In this document: positions 54,952 to 64,000 of the stretch, piece by piece | Position numbering within the stretch: position 1 is the first letter of the stretch | Layout: each line of letters opens with the position of its first letter | NCBI RefSeq assembly: GCF_003610355.1 | Contig: NZ_RAPY01000001.1 | Coordinates: 1-64,000 of the forward strand | Direction of reading: 5' to 3' | Source of the DNA: Sphingobacterium detergens | GTDB taxonomy: Bacteria; Bacteroidota; Bacteroidia; Sphingobacteriales; Sphingobacteriaceae | DNA: 64,000 nucleotides | Program-made: the position numbers and the translations under genes | Notes under the pieces: model-generated | Told to the model about the DNA's origin: nothing | What the model saw: the letters and a program-made list of their open reading frames with translations, nothing else | Database searches by the model: none

Positions 54952-55518
54952 ATGCAGGATTTTAATCAAGCCCCCTTCCTATGGAATGAATTGCGATATG
55001 CAATAGCGTTCGATCGAAGTCAGGTTGCATTTAAAACCTTATTCAAAAGTTTTCACCCCGATCTATATGAGTTTGGTGTCGCCATAATTAAGTCGTCGGA
55101 ACCGGTAGAAGATATTATCTCAGAGATATTTATGAAATTGTGGCTATTGGAAGATAAGTTAATGGAAATAGAAAATATTAAAACTTATCTCTTTAGGTCT
55201 GTTAGAAACAATGCCATAAAATATCTTGAAAGACAACCCTCTCATGTTGATATTTCTGAGATTATTGATTTCAATTATCAATCTCCAAGTGTTGAACAGG
55301 AATATATATCAAATGAGAATCTGAAAATTATACAACAAACTATTGAGGAACTGCCCTCAAAATGCAAAATGGCTTTTACCCTCGTAAAAGACCTTGGCTG
55401 TACGTACCACGAAACGGCCGCTATTATGGAAATTTCCAAAAATACAGTGGATCGGCATATACAGCTTGCCCTGCGTCGCCTAAGAGAATCAATTTCTTTA
55501 AAAAAAATAAATAGCTAG
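54952..55518 (+). CDS. ECF RNA polymerase sigma factor
   Basis: 188 residues. Region 2 (VAFKTLFKSFHPDLYEFG ... VEDIISEIFMKLW) and region 4 (IEELPSKCKMAFTLVKDLG, HETAAIMEISKNTVDRHI) are both present, as in Bacteroidota ECF sigma-70 factors of Sus-like loci. It directs RNA polymerase to target promoters when released by its anti-sigma factor. The FecR gene 86 bases downstream, then SusC with an STN domain, form the classic trans-envelope regulatory set. Confidence 0.92.
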   Translation: MQDFNQAPFLWNELRYAIAFDRSQVAFKTLFKSFHPDLYEFGVAIIKSSEPVEDIISEIFMKLWLLEDKLMEIENIKTYLFRSVRNNAIKYLERQPSHVDISEIIDFNYQSPSVEQEYISNENLKIIQQTIEELPSKCKMAFTLVKDLGCTYHETAAIMEISKNTVDRHIQLALRRLRESISLKKINS

Positions 55519-55604
55519 TATACAGTTGTTTGAAGTTTTATTTCATTTTCAATTGGTGACATTCATCCTCTTTTGGCTCTTATTTTAAAGAATCAAAAGG
55601 AACT

Positions 55605-56693
55605 ATGAACCAAGATCAATTTCTAGATTTATTAAATAGACAGCTTGAGGGAACACTAAATCCTGAAGAAAAGCGGCTTTTGGAGAAATTGATCAATGAA
55701 GATAGTCGAAATAAAGTTCTTTATAATTTTATTGTAAGTAAAGTTCAATCTTCGCAATCGAGTATCCCAAATACTGAATCCGCATTTGATCAAATATGGC
55801 AACAGATAGAAAGCACTGAGTCAGAAATCAACACAGTGAAATCCGAGGAGATCGCGACTCCGTCGTTACGCTTATCTTTATTTGAGACGCTGAAATTAAA
55901 AGTTAAGCAAGTGGGCTATCCTTTTTATTTAGCCGCTGCCTCTGTACTAATTATCCTTTCCACCGGCATTTGGTGGTATAAACATCAAGCGAGATCCATT
56001 GAGTATGGAATGCATTATAGTAGTGCTAAAGGAGAGAAGAGAATTCTTAATCTTCCAGATGGCAGTACGGTCTGGCTGAATGGAGATAGTAAACTTTATT
56101 TGGCCAAAGGTTTCAACAAAAAGGATCGTCATGTCAAATTAATTGGCGAGGGTTTCTTCTCGGTAGCGAAAGACAAAAGGCATCCTTTTATTGTGTCATA
56201 CAAAGACGCTGAAGTGAAGGTTCTTGGCACCAAGTTCAATATCAGAGCATATCCTGACGAGCATAAAATACAGACCTCACTCGTAGAAGGTGCGATCGAA
56301 ATGACAGATAGAACGAATGGCGAAACCTACCGTATGATACCGGGTGAAAAAATAACTATTGCGGAAAAATTAGTTCAGCAGGCCTTGCGAAAAACTCGCA
56401 TTCCATTGGTACAACGTACAGAACTCCAAATTCAAGAAGGGGAAAAAATGCCATCAGAGACTTTGTGGCTTGAAAATAAGCTCTCGTTTGAAGGCGATCC
56501 GATGTCTATCGTCGCTTCTAAAATTAGCAAATGGTATAATCGAAATATTATAATTAACAATACGGAGCTTGAAAATACGACGTTCACAGGAACTATGGAA
56601 GGTTATAATCTTGACATGGCTTTAAAGACTATTACACTGGCTAATCCAGCTATACGTGTTAAACATGAAAATGACACAATTATTCTATATTAA
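55605..56693 (+). CDS. FecR-family anti-sigma factor
   Basis: 362 residues. Cytoplasmic N-terminal domain (about 1-95) for sigma binding, one membrane helix near residues 107-123 (YLAAASVLIILSTGIWW), and a periplasmic FecR domain with LNLPDGSTVWLNGDSKLYLAKGF and VLGTKFNIRAYPDE, plus a C-terminal STN-like DUF4974 region (MALKTITLANP). It holds the sigma factor until the STN domain of the SusC-type receptor signals substrate. Confidence 0.92.
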   Translation: MNQDQFLDLLNRQLEGTLNPEEKRLLEKLINEDSRNKVLYNFIVSKVQSSQSSIPNTESAFDQIWQQIESTESEINTVKSEEIATPSLRLSLFETLKLKVKQVGYPFYLAAASVLIILSTGIWWYKHQARSIEYGMHYSSAKGEKRILNLPDGSTVWLNGDSKLYLAKGFNKKDRHVKLIGEGFFSVAKDKRHPFIVSYKDAEVKVLGTKFNIRAYPDEHKIQTSLVEGAIEMTDRTNGETYRMIPGEKITIAEKLVQQALRKTRIPLVQRTELQIQEGEKMPSETLWLENKLSFEGDPMSIVASKISKWYNRNIIINNTELENTTFTGTMEGYNLDMALKTITLANPAIRVKHENDTIILY

Positions 56694-56739
56694 CCCTAAA
56701 TAAACGATGAATAAAGACTATACATAACCTATCAAAAAA

Positions 56740-56815
56740 AGGATACACCAGTTGATGTATCCTCTAAGTTCATGAAATAAAGAGTACAAGGTCCCTGAGA
56801 AAGATAATGTACTCT
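56740..56815 (+). promoter_or_regulatory. Two inverted repeats between fecR and susC
   Basis: First repeat: arms 56740-56747 and 56756-56763 (8 bp, 8-nt loop). Second: arms 56781-56788 (AGAGTACA) and 56808-56815 (TGTACTCT), 19-nt loop, ending 26 bases before the SusC ATG. The first could be a weak terminator of the regulator pair, the second a leader hairpin or operator of the outer-membrane genes. Confidence 0.4.
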
Positions 56816-56840
56816 ATGGTTCCATAATCAAATTAAAACT

Positions 56841-59800
56841 ATGAAAAATAATTTACATGGTCAGGTATTTTTTGTACGAAAATCAAGTACCATTAAATAT
56901 GCATTAATGACAAAATTAACGCTAGCGCTCACTTTTGCATTTACCGTAAAGGTTTTCGGAATAAGCACCAAAGCTCAAGAGAAGGTATCTTTAAAAATCA
57001 GGAATACTGATCTTAAAACTGTGTTGAAAACAATTGAAAAACAAACCAAAGTTAAATTCATCTATTTTGACAATGTTGTAGATGATAAAAACCTACCTTT
57101 AATCTCTGTCGAAAATCAAAATTGGAACAATGCTTTGGCGCCATTGCTGAATAGATTTCAGCTTCGAATGGAAAACACGAGCGAGAATACTTATGTGATA
57201 ACCGTTAATGCTAAATCACTACAAGGTCTCGATATCAAAGGAAAAGTTGTGGATCGTCAGGGCTTTCCGCTATCTGGTGTAACCTTGGTTGAAAAGGACA
57301 AGGATCGCGGTACAAGTACCAATGACAAAGGCGAATTTACGCTCAGAGTAAGTGGCCCCAATGCAGTACTGCTCGTTAGTAATGTCGGCTTTATAAGTCA
57401 GGAAGTTTCAGTTAGTCAATCTTTTATGGCGATTACCTTACAAGAAGATTTAACCTCTTTAGAAGAGGTTGTTGTCGTTGGTTATGGTACACAGAAGAGG
57501 GCAAATCTTACTGGATCTGTGGCTTCCGTTGATATGGAAAAGGTATTGGGCGATAGGCCGGTAACGAGTAGTTCCCAAGCCTTACAAGGTGCATTACCGG
57601 GGCTTCAAGTGACATTTGGTGGGGGGCGTCCGGGAACTTCAACCGAATTGAATATTCGTGGTTTACCTTCAATTAATGGTGGATCTCCTTTGGTTTTGGT
57701 GGATAATGTACCTATGAATATGGATGATGTCAACCCAAAAGATATTCTAAATGTCACTGTATTGAAAGATGCGGCTGCGGCTTCAATTTATGGTGCTAGA
57801 GCTGCTTTTGGTGTTATACTCATCACAACCAAGAAGGGGACTCGAAATCAACCAACCAGCATCAATTACTCCAGTAATCTAACTTGGAGCCGGCCGTCAA
57901 CTTTGCCGGAAAAGGCAACTCCTTTGGAGTTCGTTCAGGCATTAAAAGACTTCGGAAACAGTTCAAATTGGGCAGGTCAAAATGTGGATACCTGGCTTGA
58001 ACTGTTAAAGGAATATCAGACCAATCCCTCTAAATATGCCGATGGTATAGCCGAGATAAACAATACAAAATATCCTTTGAAAGAATACGATCTCTATAAC
58101 GAAGTGTTCCAGACAGGATTTGAGCATTTACACAATCTGTCTATCCGGGGCGGTTCCGAAAAGATAGCCTATAGGCTATCCGGTATGTATAGCAATGAAG
58201 ATGGCATTATGATTACCAAAAAAGACAGCTACAGCAGGTATAATTTTAATGCTTTTGTGAATGCTGAACTGTTTAAGAATTTTAATGCAAGTGTCAATGT
58301 ATTTTATAAAAAGGATAATCGCCTGACTCCAGCAAATATGGGCGAAATGTTTTACAGAGCTCTCACATTCGGATCCTATCTCAATCCGGGTGAAACCGTT
58401 GATAACGATGGAAAAACTATTCCCTATGGAACTCCAAACAATTACCTTAGGTACGAGGATGCCGCACGTAGATATGAGGAAAATCTTAGGCTTTTTGGAA
58501 AATTGGAATATAATCCTTTACCCGGCTGGAATATAACCGCAGAGTACACCTTTAGCAAAAATAATCTAAACAATAAAAATGCCCAGAATAGAAATAGGTA
58601 TATGAATCCGAACAATTTCAATACGGAATATCTATTTAATCAGGATTTTTATACCCGGTCAAATTCGCAGACAGATTATAATGCCTTAAATTTTTATACG
58701 AGCTATAGTCGTGCGATAGCAGATCATAATCTGAAAGTACTGGTAGGAACAAATTATGAGAAAAGTTATATCGAATCCTTTTCAGCTACAAGATATGGCA
58801 TATTGAGTCCAAATTCACCTTCATTAGGGACAAGTACGGGGACACAAAATACATCCGATAGTTTCGGTCAGTACGCTGTGTTGGGTTATTTCGGAAGAAT
58901 TAACTATGATTACAAAAACCGTTATCTTTTGGAGCTAAATGGTCGCTTGGATGGTTCTTCCCGCTTTCTTAAAGATAGTAGGTTTGGATTTTTTCCTTCT
59001 GTGTCCGCGGGATGGAACGTCGCAGAGGAAGGTTTTATGGAGCATCTTAAAAACAGCATTCCAATGCTGAAATTTAGGGCTTCTTATGGAGAGATAGGCA
59101 ACCAAGTCGTATTGGGTCTCGATAAAAATCAGGTCTATTTCCCCGCAATTCCACAAATGACTACGGGCAATGCCAACTGGATAGACCCTAATACGGGTAT
59201 CCGTTATCTGACGATCAATCCGCCCAATCTAATCAGTTCGACTTTTTCCTGGGAAAAGGTTCGCACCTTAAACCTAGGTGTTGATATTGCATTGTTCAAC
59301 AGTAAACTGAATGGAAGTTTTGATTGGTTCAGACGTCAGACAATTGGCATGCTTTATCAGGGAGCAGATTTACCGGCAGTTTTGGGATCTGCACCACCAT
59401 TTCAAAATGTGACTGACCTTGAATCGAAAGGCTGGGAGCTCGAACTTTCCTGGAAGGACAAAATCAAAGACTTTAAATATTCGTTTACCTTTAATCTTTC
59501 CGACAATAGGGCATTCATTACCAAGATCAATAATAGCGCAGGATTGATAGATGGTTATTACAAAGGGAAAGAAATTGGTGAGATATGGGGCTATGTAAGT
59601 AATGGATATTATACAAATGACGACTTTCAGCCTAATACATTGGATGCTAATCTGATGAATGGCAAACTTAAAGAAGGTATACCTTTTTTCAAGGGAGTGG
59701 CGCAGAATCCCGGTGACATGAAATACGCGGATCTGAACCAAGATGGTATTATTTTCAATGGCACCAATACGGTATCCGATCCGGGCGATATGAAGATCAT

Positions 59801-60302
59801 CGGTAACAGCAATAGACGTTTTCAATTTGGATTAAATAGTAATTTTTCTTATAAAAATATTGATCTGAGCGTTTTCATCCAGGGGGTGGGTAAGCGGGAT
59901 ATTTGGTTAGATAATTTCCTGATGTGGCCCTATAATAATCAGTTTGGCACGCTCTACAAGGGCAATCTTGATTATTGGACTCCGGAGAATACGGATGCGA
60001 CCTATGCAAGAATATATGCAAATGCTGGATTAAATACCAGTGCCAATAGGCGTCGGCAGACGAAATATCTTTCAGATGCATCTTATCTGCGTGTACGGAA
60101 TATTACGGTAGGATATACAGTGGACAATAAAATTTTACGCAGTAAAGTGGTCAACAACATCAAATTCTTTGTGTCGGGTGAAAATCTATTTAAAGCCGAC
60201 CATATGCCCAGAGGGATGGAAGCCGATGGAGAAGATATCGGTTCGGGAGGGATTTATCCATTCCTGAAAAAATACAGTTTTGGTGTGAATGTTACTTTTT
60301 AA
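56841..60302 (+). CDS. SusC/RagA-type TonB-dependent outer-membrane receptor with STN domain
   Basis: 1153 residues. Signal peptide (about 1-45). STN signalling domain (about 48-125: VSLKIRNTDLKTVLKTIEKQT). Carboxypeptidase-regulatory-like domain (about 130-215: KGKVVDRQGFPLSGVTLVEK). TonB box and plug start at EEVVVVGYGTQKRANLTGSV, followed by the long beta-barrel that ends in FGVNVTF. The STN domain links it to the FecR/ECF pair upstream. It imports a substrate delivered by the SusD partner, energised by TonB. No glycoside hydrolase is in view. Confidence 0.95.
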   Translation: MKNNLHGQVFFVRKSSTIKYALMTKLTLALTFAFTVKVFGISTKAQEKVSLKIRNTDLKTVLKTIEKQTKVKFIYFDNVVDDKNLPLISVENQNWNNALAPLLNRFQLRMENTSENTYVITVNAKSLQGLDIKGKVVDRQGFPLSGVTLVEKDKDRGTSTNDKGEFTLRVSGPNAVLLVSNVGFISQEVSVSQSFMAITLQEDLTSLEEVVVVGYGTQKRANLTGSVASVDMEKVLGDRPVTSSSQALQGALPGLQVTFGGGRPGTSTELNIRGLPSINGGSPLVLVDNVPMNMDDVNPKDILNVTVLKDAAAASIYGARAAFGVILITTKKGTRNQPTSINYSSNLTWSRPSTLPEKATPLEFVQALKDFGNSSNWAGQNVDTWLELLKEYQTNPSKYADGIAEINNTKYPLKEYDLYNEVFQTGFEHLHNLSIRGGSEKIAYRLSGMYSNEDGIMITKKDSYSRYNFNAFVNAELFKNFNASVNVFYKKDNRLTPANMGEMFYRALTFGSYLNPGETVDNDGKTIPYGTPNNYLRYEDAARRYEENLRLFGKLEYNPLPGWNITAEYTFSKNNLNNKNAQNRNRYMNPNNFNTEYLFNQDFYTRSNSQTDYNALNFYTSYSRAIADHNLKVLVGTNYEKSYIESFSATRYGILSPNSPSLGTSTGTQNTSDSFGQYAVLGYFGRINYDYKNRYLLELNGRLDGSSRFLKDSRFGFFPSVSAGWNVAEEGFMEHLKNSIPMLKFRASYGEIGNQVVLGLDKNQVYFPAIPQMTTGNANWIDPNTGIRYLTINPPNLISSTFSWEKVRTLNLGVDIALFNSKLNGSFDWFRRQTIGMLYQGADLPAVLGSAPPFQNVTDLESKGWELELSWKDKIKDFKYSFTFNLSDNRAFITKINNSAGLIDGYYKGKEIGEIWGYVSNGYYTNDDFQPNTLDANLMNGKLKEGIPFFKGVAQNPGDMKYADLNQDGIIFNGTNTVSDPGDMKIIGNSNRRFQFGLNSNFSYKNIDLSVFIQGVGKRDIWLDNFLMWPYNNQFGTLYKGNLDYWTPENTDATYARIYANAGLNTSANRRRQTKYLSDASYLRVRNITVGYTVDNKILRSKVVNNIKFFVSGENLFKADHMPRGMEADGEDIGSGGIYPFLKKYSFGVNVTF

Positions 60303-60325
60303 TCATTAGAAAAACGTAAAATATT

Positions 60326-62107
60326 ATGAAAAAGAGATTTATCCAATATATCATTTTCCTTGGTTTGAGCACATCCTTATCCAGCTGTAGCAATTTACTG
60401 GATCTGGATCCCGAGGGGACTTTAACCGAACAGAGCACATTCACTAACTACAATAATTTTATTTCGTATGCCTGGCAGTTTTATGGAACCTTCCCAGGAT
60501 ACAACGTTTCAATTCCAGATTCAGAGGTGAACAGCGATTTATTTGCAACTGCTCAAGCCAATAGTACTTCGGACTGGATCTGGCAGCGTATGGTTGTTCC
60601 TTCAACGAGCGCAGATTATAAGGATCCATTTATACAGATTCGTTCCATTAATATTCTTTTGGATAATATTGATCAAGCCAGCCAATTGTCTGAGTCTGAG
60701 AAAAAACATATTCGCAGTATCGGGTACTTTTTCAAAGCTTACCAATACATGGACCTGTTGAACAAATTCGGCAGCGCGATCTGGGTAGAACATACCATCG
60801 ATGATGGCGATAAGGAAATCTTATATGGTACCCCGAGCGACCGCGATGAAATCGCTGCTCATATTCTGGAAATGCTAAGCTATGCGGGAGAAAATATCAA
60901 AGAAAACGGTGATGGACCTAATACGATAAACCGTAAAGTTGTATTGGCTTTGACCGCACGCTTCGGTTTGCGTGAAGGTACTTGGCGTAAATATCGACAA
61001 CTTAAAGATGCTGAAAAATACCTGCGTCTATCAGCTTTAGCTGCGGAGAAGATTTTGGTCAATAATATTCCGTTGATCAACAATTATGATTTGCTTTTTA
61101 ACAGCGAGTCGTTGGCTAATGTCAACGAAGTATTTCTTTACAAACAGTATGAATTGAATCAGATTACACATGGTCTGGCCTCTAGAGCCCGTAATTCAGC
61201 TGGTCGTTGGGATCTCACCAAGAAAGCCGTCGATATGTACCTGATGAAAGATGGGCAAACCCGTTGGACAAGTACTGCATTTGATGGGGATCAAAGTGCT
61301 TACGACGAATTTCGGAATCGGGATACCCGTTTATACTATACCATTCCACCTCCTTACAGAGTAAAAATGGGGAAAACAAATTTACTATGGGAATATACGG
61401 ATAATCCAAATGATCGGGAATATATAGATTTAATGGCTACATTATCTGACGATAAGCATAAAACGTTACCATGGATGAACTGGGAAGGTCTGATATTGAA
61501 AGAAGAACCCCATTATGTAGATTTTACAAATGGACAGCCCTATAGTGTAAGTTATACGGGCTATCGTTTCTATAAATTCAGCAATAAAATTAATCGAATC
61601 CAAAATGTTGATATCAATGATGCACCAATATTTAGACTTGGTGAAATTTTGGTTGGGTATGCAGAGGCAAAATACGAATTAGACGAAATCAGCCAGCAGA
61701 TTATTGATCAAACGATAAATAAATTGAGAGCACGGGGTGGTGTAGCGCCATTACAGTTAACTGCAATCCCACAAGATCCTACACGCGATCAATCGGTGAA
61801 TACCATCCTTTGGGAAATACGTAGGGAACGGGCAGTTGAATTGATGGGAGAAGGTTTTCGATTCGACGATCTCAGAAGATGGAGAAAAATGGATTATGCG
61901 GTAGCGACAAAATTGGGCCGATATATTACTAAAGGTGTGGATGTTCCGGCCAATACACCTATCCCAGTTGAAAATGGATCGACAAAAGGGTATATCTCTT
62001 ACGAAGGTAAGGCGCCGTCACCATTTCCGGAGTATTATTATTTATACCCGTTTCCTTCTTCGGAACTTGTACAAAATAAAAATTTAAAACAAAATGAAGG
62101 TTGGTAA
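60326..62107 (+). CDS. SusD/RagB-type substrate-binding lipoprotein
   Basis: 593 residues. Lipobox Cys21 (SLSSC) followed by SNLLDLDPEG, the common SusD start. TPR-like helices (RSIGYFFKAYQYMDLLNKFG) and the C-terminal RagB region (WEIRRERAVELMGEGFRFDDLRRW) match the family. It caps the SusC barrel on the cell surface and binds the substrate. Starts 23 bases after the SusC stop, same operon. Confidence 0.94.
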   Translation: MKKRFIQYIIFLGLSTSLSSCSNLLDLDPEGTLTEQSTFTNYNNFISYAWQFYGTFPGYNVSIPDSEVNSDLFATAQANSTSDWIWQRMVVPSTSADYKDPFIQIRSINILLDNIDQASQLSESEKKHIRSIGYFFKAYQYMDLLNKFGSAIWVEHTIDDGDKEILYGTPSDRDEIAAHILEMLSYAGENIKENGDGPNTINRKVVLALTARFGLREGTWRKYRQLKDAEKYLRLSALAAEKILVNNIPLINNYDLLFNSESLANVNEVFLYKQYELNQITHGLASRARNSAGRWDLTKKAVDMYLMKDGQTRWTSTAFDGDQSAYDEFRNRDTRLYYTIPPPYRVKMGKTNLLWEYTDNPNDREYIDLMATLSDDKHKTLPWMNWEGLILKEEPHYVDFTNGQPYSVSYTGYRFYKFSNKINRIQNVDINDAPIFRLGEILVGYAEAKYELDEISQQIIDQTINKLRARGGVAPLQLTAIPQDPTRDQSVNTILWEIRRERAVELMGEGFRFDDLRRWRKMDYAVATKLGRYITKGVDVPANTPIPVENGSTKGYISYEGKAPSPFPEYYYLYPFPSSELVQNKNLKQNEGW

Positions 62108-62127
62108 TTACTTAACTTTGGATATAC

Positions 62128-63576
62128 ATGAACCTACTAAAATCTATTAATAATAAGAAGGTAGCTGTAGCTGTTTTCTTATTGGCTATATCAGGAGCCA
62201 CATTTGCTCAAAATAGGGCGACAAGACCCAATATTGTTTTTATTATGGCGGATGACCTCGGTTATGGGGATCTTGGTGTATATGGTCAGAAAAAAATTGA
62301 AACCAAGCATATTGATTCACTAGCCAATAAGGGAATGAAGTTTGAGAACTTTTATGCTGGTACCTCTGTCTGTGCTCCTTCGCGTTCTTCCCTAATGACA
62401 GGACAACATACTGGGCATACCTATGTAAGAGGAAATAAAGAAATCGAACCAGAGGGACAACAACCGTTGGCAGACTCGGTACAGACAATCGCTATGTTGT
62501 TGCAGAAGGCGGGTTATGCGACAGGTGCTTTCGGAAAATGGGGGCTAGGGATGGTCAATACTACCGGAGCACCAGATCAGAAAGGATTTGACGAGTTTTA
62601 TGGTTACAATTGCCAACGTCAATCCCACCGTTATTACCCTACTCATCTTTGGCATAATAAAGAGCGGATTGAGCTTGATGGTAATGGATTATTGGCCAAA
62701 GGTCAATATGCACCAGCATTGATCCAAGAGAAAACTCTTGCCTTTATTGATGCGAATAAAGACAAACCTTTCTTTCTCTTTGTACCTACTGTGCTTCCCC
62801 ATGCCGAACTTTCTGGTCCAGAAGATGAATATTACCAGCAATATGCCAATTCATTTGATGAAAAACCACATAAAGGAAATGATTACGGACCAAAGGCAAC
62901 AGTTCCGGGTTATGCTGGTGTAGAGAAACCGCATGCTATGTATGCAAGCATGGTAAGTCGTATGGATGCTTATGTTGGTCAGATCGTAGAAAAACTACGT
63001 CAAAACAACTTGCTTGACAATACCATAATCATATTTACAAGTGACAACGGTTCGCATAAAGAAGGGGGAGCAGATCCTAATTTTTTCAATAGTTCTGGAG
63101 GTTTGCGTGGAAATAAGCGCGATTTGTATGAAGGAGGTATCAGGACTCCGTTCATTGCCTATTGGCCGGGAAAAATAGCCGAAGGAAAGACATCAAACTA
63201 TCTGGGTGCTTTTTGGGATATTATGCCGACGATGGTCGAACTTGCTAAGGCGGATAAACCCAGATATACAGATGGGGTTTCTTTTGTTCCTACTTTATTG
63301 GGACGGAATAAACAACAAAAGCAACATGATTATCTTTATTGGGAATTCCATGAAGATGGTGGACGTCAGGCCTTACGAAAAGGTGACTGGAAACTCATTT
63401 TGCAGAAAGTAACTACTGCTACTCCGATTAAAGAGCTGTACAATCTCAAACAAGATCCAAAAGAACAGAACAATGTTGCGAATAGCAATCCGAAAAAAGT
63501 ACAGGAATTGCAACGCTTGATTGAGAAAGCGCATGTGGAGAGTGCTATCTTCCCGTTGACCAATAATACCAAATAA
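62128..63576 (+). CDS. Secreted arylsulfatase-family sulfatase
   Basis: 482 residues. Signal peptide ending near TFAQN. Sulfatase core: NIVFIMADDLGYGDLG with metal Asp42/Asp43, then the formylglycine motif CAPSR (Cys82-Arg86), which anaerobic or FGE-type maturases would modify, and GAFGKWGLG. It hydrolyses sulfate esters in the periplasm. Placed 20 bases after the SusD stop, and closed by a strong terminator, it looks like the catabolic enzyme of the locus. TAACTTTG at 62113-62120 could be an internal promoter. Confidence 0.93.
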   Translation: MNLLKSINNKKVAVAVFLLAISGATFAQNRATRPNIVFIMADDLGYGDLGVYGQKKIETKHIDSLANKGMKFENFYAGTSVCAPSRSSLMTGQHTGHTYVRGNKEIEPEGQQPLADSVQTIAMLLQKAGYATGAFGKWGLGMVNTTGAPDQKGFDEFYGYNCQRQSHRYYPTHLWHNKERIELDGNGLLAKGQYAPALIQEKTLAFIDANKDKPFFLFVPTVLPHAELSGPEDEYYQQYANSFDEKPHKGNDYGPKATVPGYAGVEKPHAMYASMVSRMDAYVGQIVEKLRQNNLLDNTIIIFTSDNGSHKEGGADPNFFNSSGGLRGNKRDLYEGGIRTPFIAYWPGKIAEGKTSNYLGAFWDIMPTMVELAKADKPRYTDGVSFVPTLLGRNKQQKQHDYLYWEFHEDGGRQALRKGDWKLILQKVTTATPIKELYNLKQDPKEQNNVANSNPKKVQELQRLIEKAHVESAIFPLTNNTK

Positions 63577-63611
63577 GATGTAAATCATTTACAAAAGATT
63601 TGGCAAACCGA

Positions 63612-63652
63612 ATAAATATGGCCGCTTGGGACACCCAAGCGGCCATATTTAT
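63612..63652. terminator. Strong bidirectional terminator
   Basis: Perfect 19-bp stem (63612-63630 and 63634-63652) with 3-nt loop ACA, ending in AT-rich DNA on both sides. It closes the Sus-like operon and separates it from the convergent alcohol dehydrogenase. Confidence 0.8.
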
Positions 63653-63708
63653 AACGATCACATTATTTTTTCGATACGTTGCTTATTATTGTCTGTATCC
63701 TGACTGCA

Positions 63709-64000
63709 TTAATTTTTCTGTATATCAATTAAGATTTTGACTTCAGTGGGATCATGAACCAGAGCTTCAAATCCTTCTGAAACGATATTGTCTAAGCTTA
63801 TTTTGCGTGTCACAAGTTTCTCTACGGGCATACGTCCACTATCGATAAGTGCAATAACCTGTGGAAAGATATTACGATAAGCAATAATACCTTTAATGGT
63901 GATTTCCCGTAGCACTTGATCCAGTGCATTGGTATTTACAGGTTTACCAAAAAGTGCAACTAAAACAGCCGTTCCACCATTTTTTAAACTATCAATTCCA
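63709..64000 (-). CDS. C-terminal part of a zinc-type alcohol dehydrogenase (partial)
   Basis: The gene runs past the end of the window. The 96 visible codons read GGTAVLVALFGKPVNTNAL, EITIKGIIAYRNIFPQVIAL, and LVTRKISLDNIVSEGFEALV, matching the C-terminus of medium-chain dehydrogenases of the butanediol/threonine type. No catalytic residue is inside the window. It is convergent with the sulfatase operon. Confidence 0.82.
   Translation of the reverse strand, partial: GIDSLKNGGTAVLVALFGKPVNTNALDQVLREITIKGIIAYRNIFPQVIALIDSGRMPVEKLVTRKISLDNIVSEGFEALVHDPTEVKILIDIQKN

Overview
The window looks like chromosomal DNA of a Bacteroidota species, most likely Sphingobacterium or a close relative in the Sphingobacteriaceae. 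This is inferred from the SusC/SusD pair with its ECF sigma/FecR regulators, promoter-like TAnnTTTG elements, few Shine-Dalgarno sequences, many lipoproteins with S-C lipoboxes, and the overall gene content. I see no prophage, CRISPR array, rRNA or intact insertion sequence. The only mobile DNA is a short IS3-family remnant near 31.9-32.0 kb.

Layout. 0-13.4 kb is mostly housekeeping: tRNA-Lys, a LapA-like membrane protein, a Cu(I)-type P-ATPase with an unusual metal-binding N-terminus, fructose-1,6-bisphosphatase, an L,D-transpeptidase, a DUF3943 envelope protein, a SulP anion transporter, a TPMT-like methyltransferase, a bestrophin, and an imine-reductase-like enzyme divergent from an HxlR regulator. 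13.5-25 kb is accessory: lipoproteins, a methyltransferase, a DapB-like protein lacking the catalytic His pair, an AadS-like aminoglycoside adenylyltransferase, a TPR/HTH regulator broken by a one-base frameshift, and a run of small two-helix membrane proteins. 25.4-31.9 kb holds an MFS transporter and a HAD nucleotidase that share operator-like palindromes with a DeoR regulator, then YceI, a RibD-like reductase, a rifampin ADP-ribosyltransferase and a zinc alcohol dehydrogenase.

32.4-34.2 kb carries two tandem 2-oxoglutarate/Fe(II) oxygenases followed by a stand-alone Ada-type zinc domain. 34.25-40.86 kb is the most interesting block: an Lrp-type regulator divergent from a tightly packed operon of ethanolamine permease, glutamine-synthetase-like ligase, iron alcohol dehydrogenase, C26 gamma-glutamyl hydrolase and aldehyde dehydrogenase. 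Together these could convert an imported amino alcohol, best guess ethanolamine, through gamma-glutamylated intermediates to an amino acid (glycine for ethanolamine) plus recycled glutamate, without EutBC or a microcompartment.

41-54.7 kb is mixed accessory DNA: a metallophosphoesterase, serine and alpha/beta hydrolases, an orphan KAS III, a pair of RlaP-type nucleotidyltransferases, a truncated AraC fragment, and a complete AraC regulator divergent from a two-gene operon. 54.95-63.6 kb is a Sus-like uptake locus: ECF sigma factor, FecR anti-sigma factor, SusC with an STN signalling domain, SusD and a secreted sulfatase. It suggests regulated uptake and desulfation of a sulfated substrate. 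The window ends inside a zinc-type alcohol dehydrogenase.
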